DNA of 64,000 bases from Anodontia alba (GCA_964016985.1 OZ024826.1:7799855-7863854), one strand, 5' to 3'. Positions 16,530 through 27,849 are shown, counted from the first letter of the stretch. Notes: a model not told the origin generated them from the letters alone. Translations and numbers: made by a program.

Positions 16530-17265
16530 GCCACAGCAATTATTTGTTTATGTATTAAAGTTATCGTTGCGAAAATGTCTGGAAAGAAAATGACGGAGGG
16601 ACAGATAACAATCCTAAACCAGATCTTGATAATATCAATGGACAGATAACAATCCTAGCCCAGATCTTGATAATATCAATGCATATAGCAAGTTTGGTTA
16701 AAAGGCCTTGTTATTCACTCAAATTATCGTCCGGAAACGAAAATATGGGTGTGTCTCGAGCAGATAACTCCGTAAAAATTTGACGAAATTTGCCCATTAG
16801 CAGTTCCAAAAGAGATTTCCTTAATGTCAATGCATATAGGAAGTTTGGTTAAAATCCCTTGTTAATTACTCAAGTTATCATCCGAAAACGAAAATATGGG
16901 TGTGTCTCAGACAGATAACTCTGTTAAAATTTGACGAAATTTGCCCATTAGCAATTCCAAACCAGATCTCTTTAATGTCAATATATATAGCAGGTTTGGT
17001 TAAAATCCCTCCCTTGTTATTGACTCAAGTCCGGAACAAAAATATGGGCGTGTCTCTGGCAGATAACTCTGTAAAAAATGAAATTTGCCCATTAGCAATT
17101 CCAAACCAGATATCCACAATATCAATGCACATACCAAGTTTGGTGAAAATCCATTGATGTTTACTCAAGTTATCATCCGGAAACAAAAAATGGACGGATG
17201 GACAGACACACAGACGTCCAATGTGAAACCCCGCAACTATTGTGTGGCAGGGTATAAAAAGTATG
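16530..17265. repeat. Tandem-unit element B: about four or five units of ~150 bp
   Basis: Units contain AAATTTGCCCATTAGCAATT, CCAAACCAGAT, GGTTTGGTTAAAATCC, CTCAAGTTATCATCCGGAAA and ATATGGGTGTGTCTC. The tail reads GGACGGATGGACAGACACAC, then GCAACTATTGTGTGGCAGGG and TATAAAAA. Same general design as the element at 15172-16500 but unrelated units. Confidence 0.7.
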
Positions 17266-17599
17266 AAAATCAATGGAAACACTACAAAAGCACTTTTAAA
17301 ATTGCTTTAAAGTCCAGGTGTTAAATCTATAAACATCCTTTGATCTGTTAGACTACCATAAGGTTTGTTTGCATTTCCAACATAAAAACTATTTCATTTA
17401 CTGGAAGATTTTCTGTTGGGACCAATCTTGACACAATCAGATGCCTATCAGTGGATTGCCAAGAATTACTATGCAGATCGATGATAATACTTGGATCCAA
17501 CATTTTACTAAAGTCTGGTTCCAGTGGTAATAATATTCTCTTTGAAGTTGTTGAGTTCTAAGGCTCATTCGAAAATGAATGCTCAGAACTCCTGTGTGT

Positions 17600-17965
17600 C
17601 TGATTGGCCACCCGGTATTCAGTGCTGATCGACTGATGTCTGATGACCGGTGCCTGGTAAGTTGACTGGTACCTGGCGACCAGTAACTGGTGCCCAGTAA
17701 CTGGTGCCCGGTGATTAAATTTGCGGTGCCTGGTGCCGAGTGCCTGGAAATCAGTTCAAGATGACTGGTTACTGGATGACCAGTGACTGGTGACCCATGC
17801 CTGGTATCAGATGAACAGTGCCTAGTTGACCGGTGCTTAGTTGACCGGTGATAAATTGCCTGGTGACTGGTTGACCAGTGACTGGTTGACTGGTGACTGG
17901 TTGACCGGTGACTGGCTGACCGGTGCCTGGTTGACCGGTGCCTGTTTGACTGGTGCCTGGGGGAC
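17600..17965. repeat. Minisatellite, ~16-bp unit TGACTGGTTGACCGGTGCC-like
   Basis: Alternating CTGGTTGACCGGTG and ACTGGTTGACTGGTG units. Read on the minus strand they encode a degenerate T-G-Q-P-V repeat. Confidence 0.8.
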
Positions 17966-18128
17966 TTATACTTTGGGTGCTTTTAGCATCCATATAGTCA
18001 CCACCCCAATGGGTCTTACTCCCAGCAGTATAGCCCTGTGGGGTGGTGCTCCTATCTAGAAGAGAGTTGTCTTCAGAATCATCTGATTTGACTACTTGTC
18101 TCTTGCTGTTCTGTTTCTTCTTTCTCAT
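17769..18128 (-). CDS. Hypothetical ORF: basic head, acidic/Ser segment, TGQPV repeat tail
   Basis: Minus-strand frame from ATG at 18128 reads MRKKKQNSKRQVVKSDDSED, then NSLLDRSTTPQGYTAGSKTH and WGGDYMDAKS, then about ten TGQPV-like pentapeptides translated from the minisatellite, ending at TAA near 17769. The non-repetitive 45 residues look like a coding tail (basic stretch followed by Ser/Asp, as in cytoplasmic tails), but I recognise no family. The ATG itself is supplied by the end of the MITE at 18126-18405. If this is a real last exon, its upstream part has been interrupted or lies further right. Confidence 0.35.
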   Translation of the reverse strand: MRKKKQNSKRQVVKSDDSEDNSLLDRSTTPQGYTAGSKTHWGGDYMDAKSTQSISPPGTSQTGTGQPGTGQPVTGQPVTSQPVTGQPVTRQFITGQLSTGQLGTVHLIPGMGHQSLVIQ

Positions 18129-18405
18129 CACGAAAACAAGCCTATATAATTTTGACCCCCTTAAACCCCACTTTTATATAGTAAAACTGGTGTTTACAGG
18201 GGTATACATTATTTTTCTTATTTCTGCTCAAAACATAGATTGTGGGTACGTGTTAGAACCGCCTCACTGAGGCGGTTCTAACGCATACCCACAATCTATG
18301 TTTTGAGCAGAAATATGAAAAAAATATCAGAATTTTTACCTAAAAACTTTTCAGTTTTTGGTAGCGAAATTTTCAATATATATGAATAGGTGTGTTTTCG
18401 TAATG
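18126..18405. mobile_element. Palindromic MITE of the CATYACGAAAACATGCC family, copy 1
   Basis: Ends CATCACGAAAACAAGCCTAT and (reverse complement) CATTACGAAAACACACCTAT. The centre is a long hairpin with TCTGCTCAAAACATAGATTG and GGTTCTAACG arms around CCTCACTGAGGCGG. The outer arms are asymmetric (CCCCACTTTTATATAG on one side only). Other copies: 23346-23625 and 43606-43999. Confidence 0.8.
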
Positions 18406-19970
18406 TCATGACTGATTTTCTCGCAGAATGAATATGCCTCTTATCTGCAAGAACCCAGATCTTCTCTGACCGGAGACTACAGGTGGAATGTCGACAACCT
18501 GGAACAAGAAGAACATGATAAAGAACTTTGGTGATTATCCCACCACGCTTTAATATGTCCATAATTGCCGCAAACGATCTTCATGAAAAGTCGCGAAAAC
18601 ATATGTCATGGACAAGCAATCAATAATAACAAGAAATCGAAAAATGATTTACAGAAAGTAATAAGATATTCGGTAGAAGGAATGATAGAGGAACATAAGA
18701 AAGACAAGGATTTAGAAAATTAAACTGGAGAAAAGAAAGAAAATACAGATTTTTTTCACCCGATAAAAAATCCTTTGTTTACTTTCTTGTCCACAAAAAA
18801 GAAACTGACAATTGATCAAAAGAGTGGGAAGAGTGACATCATACAGGTAACTGCCTGAGGGACCTTCTGGATTAAGATTTATTAAGACTTTTAAATTGTC
18901 ATTTTTTCTGTGGAAGGTTTGAAATACAGAATAGAACAGCATATTATCTATAGATTAATGTATTGTGCAGTTAAAATAGCATTGCCGTTAACAGGCATTA
19001 ACATTTTGGCGAGTGAAACATGGCAACAAATATGTTCACTGCTGTTATAGTATAGGGTATACACAACTATTAATTTTCACCAATTACCATAGATCACCAT
19101 ATTAGACCTATGTGCAGACCTATCTGCTAGCTAAATGAGCAATCAATTCCACTATAGTCTCAGTCTATGAACGGATTGGAGGACACTGTCTCATCTACAG
19201 AAATAATATGCCTATTATATAGATTGCTGATCTAAAATGAAGTTTCCTAATACAATTTACAATTGATTACTGACTATGGTATTCTTGGGAGAAAAATCAG
19301 CACAACTCAAGAAATTTTACTGCTAACTAGTTTCGGAATTTAATCTTTCTTCAGTGCACAAAATGGCTGAATGCTACTAGGAAAAGATTATGACGTTACT
19401 AAGTGATGTCAAAACGCCAAATAATTTTATGTCAAGAATGCCAAATTATATTATCTTTCCTTGTGACGTTTAACGAAGTGGCAGAAATGCATAAAATAGT
19501 GTATAGATTAGACTGGATCAATGAGACAAACTGTCACTATGAAACTTTACAACTGCAGAACTTAAAACTTTTGAAATAGTGACAAACAGTTTTTTATACA
19601 GTTTTATGCACATGCTTTGCAATTTCAGCCCAAGCACACCAACCCCCACCAATTCTCAGGTACACCCAGCAAAGACCCAGACCAGTCCATGCATCCACAG
19701 TCTGATCAGTCTTCACTGTGAACTTTATGGGTAGCTAAGGACCCCTGGTAAAGACTATGGTTATGGCGTATTTTGGGGATAAGGTCGAATAAAAAACAGA
19801 CAAAACAGTTTGTGTTTAAACACAGTGCAACTATCCACCAAAGGAAACAATATCTTCAGGGGCCGAATTGGTTAGGGGCTGTTTGCTAGGGGCCGAGTTT
19901 GTTAGGGACAGAGATGTCCCGGAATCAAAGCACAGTAGATGTGTAAGTTGATCAAACAGACTTAGTGTGA
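18406..19970. other. Intergenic, nothing firm recognised
   Basis: Mixed sequence. A minus-strand segment near 18400-18520 follows a pyrimidine tract and AG (around 18510) and reads open for about 30 codons, but I cannot name it. Around 19858-19912 GGGGCCGAATTGGTTAGGGG repeats about three times, a small minisatellite. Related GTTTCGCCCC repeats are at 27850-27935. Confidence 0.4.
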
Positions 19971-19972
19971 AT

Positions 19973-20366
19973 TTTTATGTTGTTTTAGATATAAACCTCA
20001 ACCCGTTCAGTAATAGACATATGTGATGGTTCAACATAAAGAAGTAGATTTGCATTTTGTTGTATAGAAACCTACTGAGGGAGTGGATGGTTCGGCCGTT
20101 CACCGACACTGGAATTTCCAGAATTTCTGTCGAACTGATGCGAGTTGTAACCGGGATCTTTCACATGTAAATGACCGTCATTTTCTTCGTAAAATTCTCT
20201 GTCGACTGATGGGTCATAAAATGGACCGAATTTAGGAAAGAATGTCATATTCTTTCATGTTGAACCCGTTCATCCGGTTTTGTTTATCCTTCATTCATAT
20301 CCGGGCATTTTTATGTCGTTTTATATATAAACCGCAACGGACTCAGTTAATGAGTAACGCAATGGT
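19973..20366. repeat. Direct repeat pair, ~60 bp, ~335 bp apart
   Basis: TTTTTATGTTGTTTTAGATA then AACCTCAACCCGTTCAGTAA (from 19973) recurs as TTTTTATGTCGTTTTATATA then AACCGCAACGGACTCAGTTA (from 20308). The interval contains the small ORF at 20072-20248. Confidence 0.65.
20072..20248 (-). CDS. Hypothetical 58-residue protein, unrecognised
   Basis: Minus-strand ATG at 20248 to TAG at 20072. It begins MTFFPKFGPFYDPSVDREFY and ends SVGERPNHPLPQ. The composition (acidic, aromatic, His/Asn, Gly-rich turns) is unlike the AT-rich random frames around it and looks like coding sequence, perhaps a C-terminal tail or last exon. An in-frame stop lies upstream. It sits between two direct repeats. No family recognised; a chance ORF is still possible. 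Confidence 0.35.
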   Translation of the reverse strand: MTFFPKFGPFYDPSVDREFYEENDGHLHVKDPGYNSHQFDRNSGNSSVGERPNHPLPQ

Positions 20367-20614
20367 ATAGGACCAGACGGTCTTGCTAATTACCGATAAA
20401 GCAACAACTGTCAACAACCGACAACACCGAGTACTTTTTGTTAATTATTTCAAATAGAATGGTTTTTTAAGCTATAGAAAAGGGACGTAAATCGAATTAC
20501 TGACTAAAAGGACATGTAATGGTTTTTCTTGTGCGCAAAGCAGACCTCAAAACGGATTGTCTGCCTGTAAGATGATTGCATGGATAAGCGCATTCTTAGC
20601 AAGCACGTCACAAT

Positions 20615-21985
20615 GTGAAGTCCTGGACAGCGAAAAATCTTGTCCTGTGCAGTCTGAAGTACCCCAGAGCTCCGTGCTTGGGCCTGGCTTTTCTTATTAT
20701 ATAAGCAAGCGATTAGACCTACAATTAGACCTATATAACCAGCAAAGACACAGATCAGTCTGTACATCCACCTAGTATGGCAAGGGCTCTCGTTCATCCC
20801 TCTTTGGCTGTAGAAGGCACATGCGATCAACGAAGATTCTGATCAGACTATGCGGATGCACAGGCTGATCCGAGTCTTCGCTGGTCGCACAAGTCTTATT
20901 GTAGGTTTTGTCGGCCACAGGCTCATATATAAATGACATGCCAGACTCAGTACACAGTAAAATAAGGCTCTTCAGAATTTCAGATTTTTTTACTGGTGAT
21001 ACGTCAAATGACATTCATTCACGAGGATGATACGATCAAATCTTTAACAGTCTCGAAGAAACCTGATTGCCAGGCACTTCAAACAGACCTTTCCAACCTA
21101 GAAAAATGGGAAAATGAGTGGTTGGTATCGTTTAATCCTGACAAGTGCGAAGTGATTGGACTTCCTAAATAGAAAAAAAAATATATCCCATTTTCTTTGA
21201 AGGCAGGGCCCATGGCAAGATATTAAAATCAGTTACGTCTACAACTTGAATATTTGGGTGTCACAGTTTTTCAGGACTTGTTATGGACTTAATACATTAA
21301 TCGGAGTAACTACGATAACAAACAATACACTTAAATTCACCAAAAGAAACATTCAGACCCATGGCTGTAAACTGAAAGAAACTGACTCTAAAACATATGT
21401 CCGCTTTTTACAGGAATATGCTGCATCAGTCTTGGGGCCCATGGCAGAAAAAATATATTAATCAAGTAAAGATGGTTCAGAAGTGAGCCTTCAGATACAG
21501 CTTTAATGATTATAGTTACACAAGTAGTGTTAGTTCAATGCGTACCAGACTCAATTTACCTACATCGGAGAATCATAGAAAATTTTCATCATCTTGATCA
21601 TTACTCGTCATTTTACTTAATTGTTATGTCTTATGTTTTTCCTAACCATTTGAGAATGCACTCCAGCATTCATTCATTAATTCATTTCTTATGACATGAA
21701 AGTCGCAACAATGTAGATAGTAGATTGATTCTTATGTACAAGATCACATATGATCTTGTCGCCATACCTGCAGCAGACTACCTAATTCCCAATACAAGGC
21801 CATCTAAGTCCGATCACCCCTTGGCATATAGACAGATTCCCTCCCTCCGTGACTATTACAAGTACACATTCTTTCCCCGTACTATAGTTCACTGGAATGC
21901 CCTAGAACACCACATCCTCGTCCTACCTACTGTGGCACAATTCAGCTATGCTGTGTGCCAAGTAGTCCATATCTCACCCTAAACA
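20615..21985 (+). pseudogene. CR1/L2-like LINE reverse transcriptase, 3' part, decayed and interrupted
   Basis: Blocks in order: CPVQSEVPQSSVLGPGF (about 20640-20690) is the R-G-V-P-Q-G-S-V-L-G-P motif; YINDMPDSVHSKIRLF-like sequence appears after an insertion (about 20928-20970); then LQTDLSNLEKWENEWLVSFN and PDKCEVIGLPK (about 21075-21170); NNTLKFTKRNIQTHGCKLKE and a Y-A-A-S-V motif (21330-21440); and the C-terminal region DYYKYTFFPRTIVHWNALEH (about 21850-21910). Several stops and frame changes. These motifs and the F-P-R-T-I-x-x-W-N ending identify a CR1/L2-type non-LTR retrotransposon. An insert at about 20705-20930 splits the I-N-D motif. Confidence 0.82.
20705..20930. mobile_element. 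Palindromic MITE (GACCAGCRAAGACTC type) inserted in LINE
   Basis: Contains CAGCAAAGACACAGATCAGT and the inverted GCTGATCCGAGTCTTCGCTG, with the conserved middle GTATGGCAAGGGC. TATATAA stands on both sides, consistent with a target duplication within the LINE's L-Y-I-N-D codons. Related copies are at about 28818-29060 and 45888-46367. Confidence 0.7.
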
Positions 21986-22197
21986 CCCAACAAGCTTTTA
22001 TCTTTTAACTATACTAACTCTTCTTTCACATCTGTATATTCTTTTCCTTAACTGTGCACCTCTTTTATTTTCAGCTAACCCCCTTTTGCATTCGTTTACC
22101 GAACCCCGTCTGACGTCCTCTTCGGAGGTTAAGACGTAACGGAAGAAAGAAAGAAAAAAAAACACAATGGAATGAAGCATAGTTGAAAAAAATTCCC

Positions 22198-22270
22198 GCC
22201 CATTGCGGGATTCGAACCCAGTCTTCCCGGATAATAATCCAGTGCTCTAACCACTGAGCCAAGGAGTCGA
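22198..22270 (-). other. tRNA-derived SINE head
   Basis: Minus strand reads TTGGCTCAGTGGTTAGAGCA (A box, perfect GCTC/GAGC D stem) and GGGTTCGAATCCC (B box). Acceptor ends do not pair and the anticodon stem is weak, so it is a retroposed tRNA or SINE head rather than a working tRNA. A further tail continues leftwards (22040-22195). Confidence 0.7.
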
Positions 22271-22361
22271 CTCTCAGACACAGTTGTCTGAGACTGAATA
22301 TATACCTACAAGCTAAGTGCGACATCTGTCAAGGCAGACTATCGAAGGTAGGAGTGCATCG

Positions 22362-22415
22362 TTCATTCATTCATTCATTCATTCGTCTGTTCGTTCGTTC
22401 GTTCGTTCGTTCGCA
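22362..22415. repeat. Microsatellite (CATT)n then (GTTC)n
   Basis: About six CATT units followed by about seven GTTC units at the boundary of an otherwise unrecognised sequence. Confidence 0.9.
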
Positions 22416-23345
22416 TATGCAGGAATTCTCGTACTACAGGTACTCATCCGCACCAATCGGTCCACTCTGTGACGTCACAGCCTGTCGCTAGTTCTCAGAC
22501 AGGTAATAGTGTGGAAATGTATAGAATTATATAGGAGTCCATCGTTTAACTAATAAAATCATTAATTTTCAATAATACAAGATATTATTATAACCTCGCA
22601 AAAGATGGAAAAATGTATCTGCTTCAATTTGATACCAAATTTGTTGAAATAAAATAAATTTTAAAATGGCCCAGGTTGTAATGAATGTTACAAGGGTTTT
22701 CCCTTATTAAGTCTTTGTATTTTACAACAAAAATGAAAAATAGCCTTGATTCAATCGCCCAAAAGTCATATTTTTTAAAATTTCTCCGTTTGTTATAACC
22801 TCTCATTCGATAGATCTATTTAATATCTATAGTTAAGTAGTAAAATATTGAATAAATTATTTTATTAAAAATGGCCCACAGGTTGCAGAATATAGCTATA
22901 TTTGAAAAATGCGGAGCGAAAATGTGTAATGATTACACAGACGCAGGTCTTGTGTACACATGATACTATAGAATGAATTGAAAAAGAGGTTGTAAGAATT
23001 GGAAAATAAAAAAGAAATTGGTATCCATTGATAGTATTATAAAGATTATTTAGCTTCAAAAAGGAAAACAAAGATATATATTTATAATAATATAAACTTA
23101 TTTATTTATTTTTTGTTTATGTCGAATTATGTTTTTATTCGGCAACTTATTGAAGCTTTAATGAAAATTTGATATAATAATTTTTGATCATAAGAAAACT
23201 ACAAACTGCTTAATTACTTGTTTTTTTTGTTTGTTTAATAACGAAAACAAAAATGCTTTGTCGGGATACAAGAAAAATACCTAAATGCGCGGCCACTCTT
23301 GCGATGTTTTCTTAATAACAATTACTGCTAATGAATACCAATTAT
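22416..23345. other. AT-rich intergenic stretch
   Basis: No coding signal or element recognised. GGAATTCTCGTACTACAGG at 22422-22440 recurs inverted at about 27032-27050. Confidence 0.4.
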
Positions 23346-23625
23346 CATTACGAAAACACGCCTATTCAAATATATTGAAACTTTTCACCATTAAAGACTG
23401 AAAGTTTTCACATAAAAATTCTGATATTTTTTCATATTTCTGCTCAAAACATAGATTGTGGGTACTCGTTAGAACCGCCTCGCTGAGGAGGTTCTAACGA
23501 GTACCCACAATCTATGTTTTTGAGCAGAAATAAGAAAAATAATATATACCCTAGTAAACCCCAGTTTTACAATATAAAAGTAGGGTTTAAAGGGGTCAAA
23601 TTTATATAGGCATGTTTTCGTGATG
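23346..23625. mobile_element. Palindromic MITE of the CATYACGAAAACATGCC family, copy 2
   Basis: Opposite orientation to copy 1. Ends CATTACGAAAACACGCCTAT and CATGTTTTCGTGATG. Central hairpin TGTGGGTACTCGTTAGAACC against its complement around CGCCTCGCTGAGGAGG. Confidence 0.82.
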
Positions 23626-23739
23626 TGTCCTTATCTTGACGAAAGAAAACAACGAAATCACTTTTTACATAATTGACATACATGCTTATGCGCAATTTTA
23701 ATTGCACAGACAGAATCAAATCCAACATTTGAATGAGGG

Positions 23740-24119
23740 TGAGGCTCTCTCTCTCTCAAACGTTTTTCTCTAAATCTGTGACTAACACGAGTCTCTCCAA
23801 ATAAAAGCAGCATTAAATATGACGTGCAACCATTGTACTTCCAGATCAGCATGTGCATACATTTTTTCTCTGATAGAATGTGCAAGCTCTATTCAACATG
23901 CGGTGTTAAATATGTATATCTAATAAATAATTTATAATATAAAAAAAAAAATACATTAAAACAAAATGATAATTGATATTATTTTCAGAAATAATTATTA
24001 ATTGTAGTAATCTTTAGCTGTATATCATAATTCGGAAAATAAATAATCCTATGCTGGTCCTATGTTGTTTCATAAAATGGTTCTCTATCTAGGAAATTAA
24101 AACATAATGATACTAATGA

Positions 24120-24162
<43 letters not shown>

Positions 24163-24980
24163 TACTACTACTAGTATTATTATTATGTTGTACATCACAA
24201 TTCCGAAGAATGAATATTATTATGCTGGTCATATTCGAAATGTTTTATTTGTAAAATAGCCACATGGATAGTTTATACTATCGTACATGTGTATTTAGGG
24301 GTAAAATATTGCTATCGTATAAACCCTATTAGACACATTAAATTACTATCATACTGAAATTTGATCAAGTCGGTTTGGCTACCTGTTGACATAGCTTATA
24401 CCTGCTATTTGAGTGGCAAACAGTGTAGACCTTGATAAGGTACTCTGTGATGTGATGTCTGATCAGGGTCACTGCCTTTTGTTATGGTGTGTTTATCAGA
24501 ATACTGAGGTTAAATGCTTTAAACCACTTTCTCAGTCAGATTCAATAAATTGTTCACACCTTTTCAAAGATTAGCCTAAAGGCAATTGTTTCAAAAACAA
24601 ACCTGGGATACCAGATGATTCGATTCTACTCTTTACAATACTTGCCCTATGTTTTTAACAAGGCCTAATAGAACCAACTGATTCGTCTAAACATTGCTGG
24701 GTAAGTATAAAATAGTGTAGACCCTGAACACATAATGCGTAATGTGACATCTGATCTGGATCTACACTGTTGGCACAGACCTCTCTGTCTAAAAAGTAGG
24801 GTAGTAGTAACAGTCATAATCCAAGGAAAACGACATTTTATCCATATTTGCTAACTACCCAACACAGAAATAACACGAGTCTCTCCAAATAAAAGCAGCA
24901 ACCATTGTAGTTCCAGATCAGCATGTGCACACATTTTTCTCTAATAGATTGTGCAAGCTGTATTCAACATGCAGTATAGA
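23740..24980. repeat. Direct repeat pair, (ATT)n microsatellite and short palindromic fragments
   Basis: AACACGAGTCTCTCCAAATA with the following ~100 bp occurs near 23785 and again near 24870. (ATT)n spans about 24121-24161. Short repeats containing AACAGTGTAGACC and TGATCTGGATCTACACTG lie near 24415-24480 and 24710-24770. Confidence 0.65.
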
Positions 24981-26100
24981 CTCTGATCAATATATTTCAG
25001 CGGACACACAGACTAATCAGGGTCTACATTGATCGCATAATTCAAAAGGCCCATTTTTTTTAAAGATTCAATCATAATTGTTTCTTATTTTACTTGAAGA
25101 CATCTCAAAGTTCTTGAAACGATCAACAAAACATTTTACTTTCATTTATATTAGCATTAAAAACAATTGTTCAAACATATATAAATACAAGTTAAATAAC
25201 AGCACGTTGTTTATTTTCTGGTTCCATTTGTCTACTCTTATTATCATTATCCAGTGGGAACTAGAAGCCTCAGGCCACTGGACAAGTTAATAATGGCTAG
25301 ATCTATAACTCATGCAATAAAACAAGGTGGTCAAAACACCAAATGAACATCAACATTTGAAAAGGACCATTATGACTATGATCTAAGCTCTAAGAATATG
25401 GGCAAACAAAGCACCATCTTTAACTGTGTAACTAAAGAAACACTGATTACTGTAGAATATATTGATTAACAGTGAAAATCCTGATCAGAGTGTGCAGATG
25501 CGCTGACTGATCTGGATCTTTAGTGTTTGCATAATACATAATTTCCCTTTTTTCATAATCTGACACAACTGCCCTTTATCTGAGACAGGTCACGGGATCC
25601 TGCAATTCTGAGATGATAAGATAAAACTTGAAATAGCATATGCTACCTTAATTTTTATGTAAGTTTTTTGACAGTTTGTCTATTTTTTTTTTCTTAAGTT
25701 TAAATGATTGTTAAACAACATTCATGTATCAAGGGAAAAGTGATGATGATATTCTTATTTTTCCCAGAAAGTAGACTTTGACATGTCATGCGAATTGTCT
25801 CCAATAGGGACAGTTTGTATGGACTGTCAAACCTTTTTTTTTTTTCTTTTCTTTTTTGTGGGGGTGGGGGATGGGTAAAAATTTTAACCCTTAATCTTTT
25901 CCACTCTCTGGGCTAATTCAGCAGCAATAAACTGGTGATATTTGTTGAATTTTCCCCAGAATTTATCACTTTCTGGGCTAATTCAGCATGCGATAAAGTG
26001 GTTATTGTTTATCCAGAAAATAGGATTTGACACTTCATGCAAATAGTCTTCATTGGAGATAATATTCATGAAAAATCAAATCATGTTTTGAAAATAAAAC
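24981..26100. other. Intergenic with palindromic fragments
   Basis: No gene seen. Fragments of the GATCAGAGTGTGCAGATGC-type repeat near 25480-25530. A hairpin family member near 25755-25840 (TTTTCCCAGAAAGTAGACTT). Two partial copies of CTCTGGGCTAATTCAGCA near 25910 and 25975. Confidence 0.45.
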
Positions 26101-26139
26101 ATACAGAGGATTTGTTCAGGATATGTATTTGATGATTGT

Positions 26140-26290
26140 ATTTTTTTCTCTCCATAAAAACATATGTTGTGGGTACTCATTAGATGAGCCTCACCAAGGT
26201 TCTTCAAATGAGTACTCATTACATGTTTTTGCTTCACCGAGGTGCATCAAATTAATACCTACAACATATGTTTTAATGGAGAACTGGAGA
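26140..26290. repeat. Hairpin element (ACATATGTTGTGGGTACTCA type)
   Basis: Left arm TCTCCATAAAAACATATGTT then GTGGGTACTCATTAGATGAG; right arm CCTACAACATATGTTTTAAT then GGAGAA. An internal partial duplication of the loop (GAGTACTCATTACATG) makes it imperfect. Confidence 0.6.
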
Positions 26291-26658
26291 AAATTATCCC
26301 AATTCTTTTTATTCATTCATTCATTTGTTTTTAAACTATTTATACTTAATTAAATTTTCCCATTTGTTTTCTCCAGGTGAAATGATCGTTTTTCTTTCAA
26401 ATATTGTACCGAACCATCATCAGTAATTAAATATAACCTTAATTAATTAACTCATTTGTTTTCTTAGATTAACTATTGTTCTTCATTTTAAAATCTTACT
26501 GAATTACCATTCATTAAATATAACACATTTTTTTAATTTATTAATTACTCTTGTTTTCTTAGGTTAAACTATTGAAATTCGTTTAAAAATCATATTGAAT
26601 TATCTATAACTAAAAACAAACTTTTTATTTAATTTGAAATAATAATAATAATAATAAC

Positions 26659-26697
<39 letters not shown>

Positions 26698-27185
26698 TGA
26701 TTTTCATCAATTAATCAATATTTTGTTATTATCATTATTAATTAATTCTTAGGTTAAACTATTGATATTCTTTTGAAAATCATACTGAATAATCTGCTGA
26801 AATTCATTCATTCATTCATTCTAACTCGGACCTAGTCCAGTGTATATTGGGTCCAAGATTCTAAAGAGCATCCATACATGATTTAATCTGAATTGTAGTA
26901 GTACTGTAGGTGTGTGACACTGGGTTGATTACACACCAGCTACACAGGTAAGACGACGCTTACGGACCTCCGATCAAAGGGAATTAATCGAAGCCTATCT
27001 AAAATGGAATATCGATAACCTGAGTGACAGTTCCTGTAGTACGAGAATTCCTGGTAGTGTTCATGAGTCTCAGTTTAGGGCACAAGGAAGTAATTAATCA
27101 ATTCTTCCAATCAGTCATAATTATGCCTATGTTGCTGGTTTAGCATCATGAAAATCACACACATACACACGCGTGCGCGCACGCC

Positions 27186-27223
<38 letters not shown>

Positions 27224-27362
27224 TATGATATGCATCTAGATTTACGAGTATACTGTTACATTCTATGATGCTTATTTATGACTCATTTCGTTCTATCGTC
27301 CGTAAGTGCGATTTGCCGACTAAAGCCAAACGTTTTCTTTAATCTTCGGGAAATTTGCTTTC
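26291..27362. repeat. AT-rich DNA with microsatellites
   Basis: (AAT)n at 26639-26696, a diverged tandem TTAGGTTAAACTATTGA-type repeat from about 26340 to 26800, CATT units at 26807-26820, and (GA)n at about 27189-27220 preceded by CACGCGTGCGCGCACGC. No gene recognised. Confidence 0.75.
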
Positions 27363-27631
27363 AGCTAAGGCGTAAAAACATAGCTGTGTTTCTGCTAACC
27401 CGACAGACCCTGTTTCAAACACCCGACTGCTATTTTTTATCAGTAAAAATGCAAAATAAAAAAGTAAAGCACCCACCATCAACAAAATACCTCATAAAAT
27501 TACAGGCCCGACCCTGTTCTTTTCTGGAGAAAAAAAAAATAGAAAAATAAAAACAAGTTTCTCCTACCTACCGACCATTTATTTTTCCAGCATGTTAGCG
27601 GAAACACAGCTATTTTTTACGCCTAAGTTTA
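27363..27631. mobile_element. MITE with ~33-bp TIR (TAAGGCGTAAAAA...)
   Basis: Left end AGCTAAGGCGTAAAAACATA then GCTGTGTTTCTGCTAAC; right end GTTAGCGGAAACACAGCTAT then TTTTTACGCCTAAG. The interior of about 200 bp is not coding. Confidence 0.72.
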
Positions 27632-27849
27632 AGTGAGTTCAGGTAATATATCATCACTTAAATCAATAAACTTTGAATGAAATAATGAATAACAATAAAA
27701 TCTGCAAAGATTGCCGCTGGAAGCACCGAACATATAAAATAGAGAAAATTGGAGTCTTGGTTTCAGCATTGAGACTCTTCATATGACAACCATGTATTCT
27801 GTAGGGCTGCATACGATCCTTAGCTAAACTTGTCGGTTGTTGACGAGGC

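Noticed and set aside
18296..18562. 88-codon minus-strand frame
   Set aside because: Runs through the MITE at 18126-18405, so most of it is element sequence; the upstream 40 codons are not recognisable.
22198..22270. Possible functional tRNA gene
   Set aside because: No paired acceptor stem and a poor anticodon stem; looks like a SINE head.
27278..27550. 90-codon plus-strand frame
   Set aside because: Crosses the left TIR of the MITE at 27363 and ends in an A-rich tract; chance frame.
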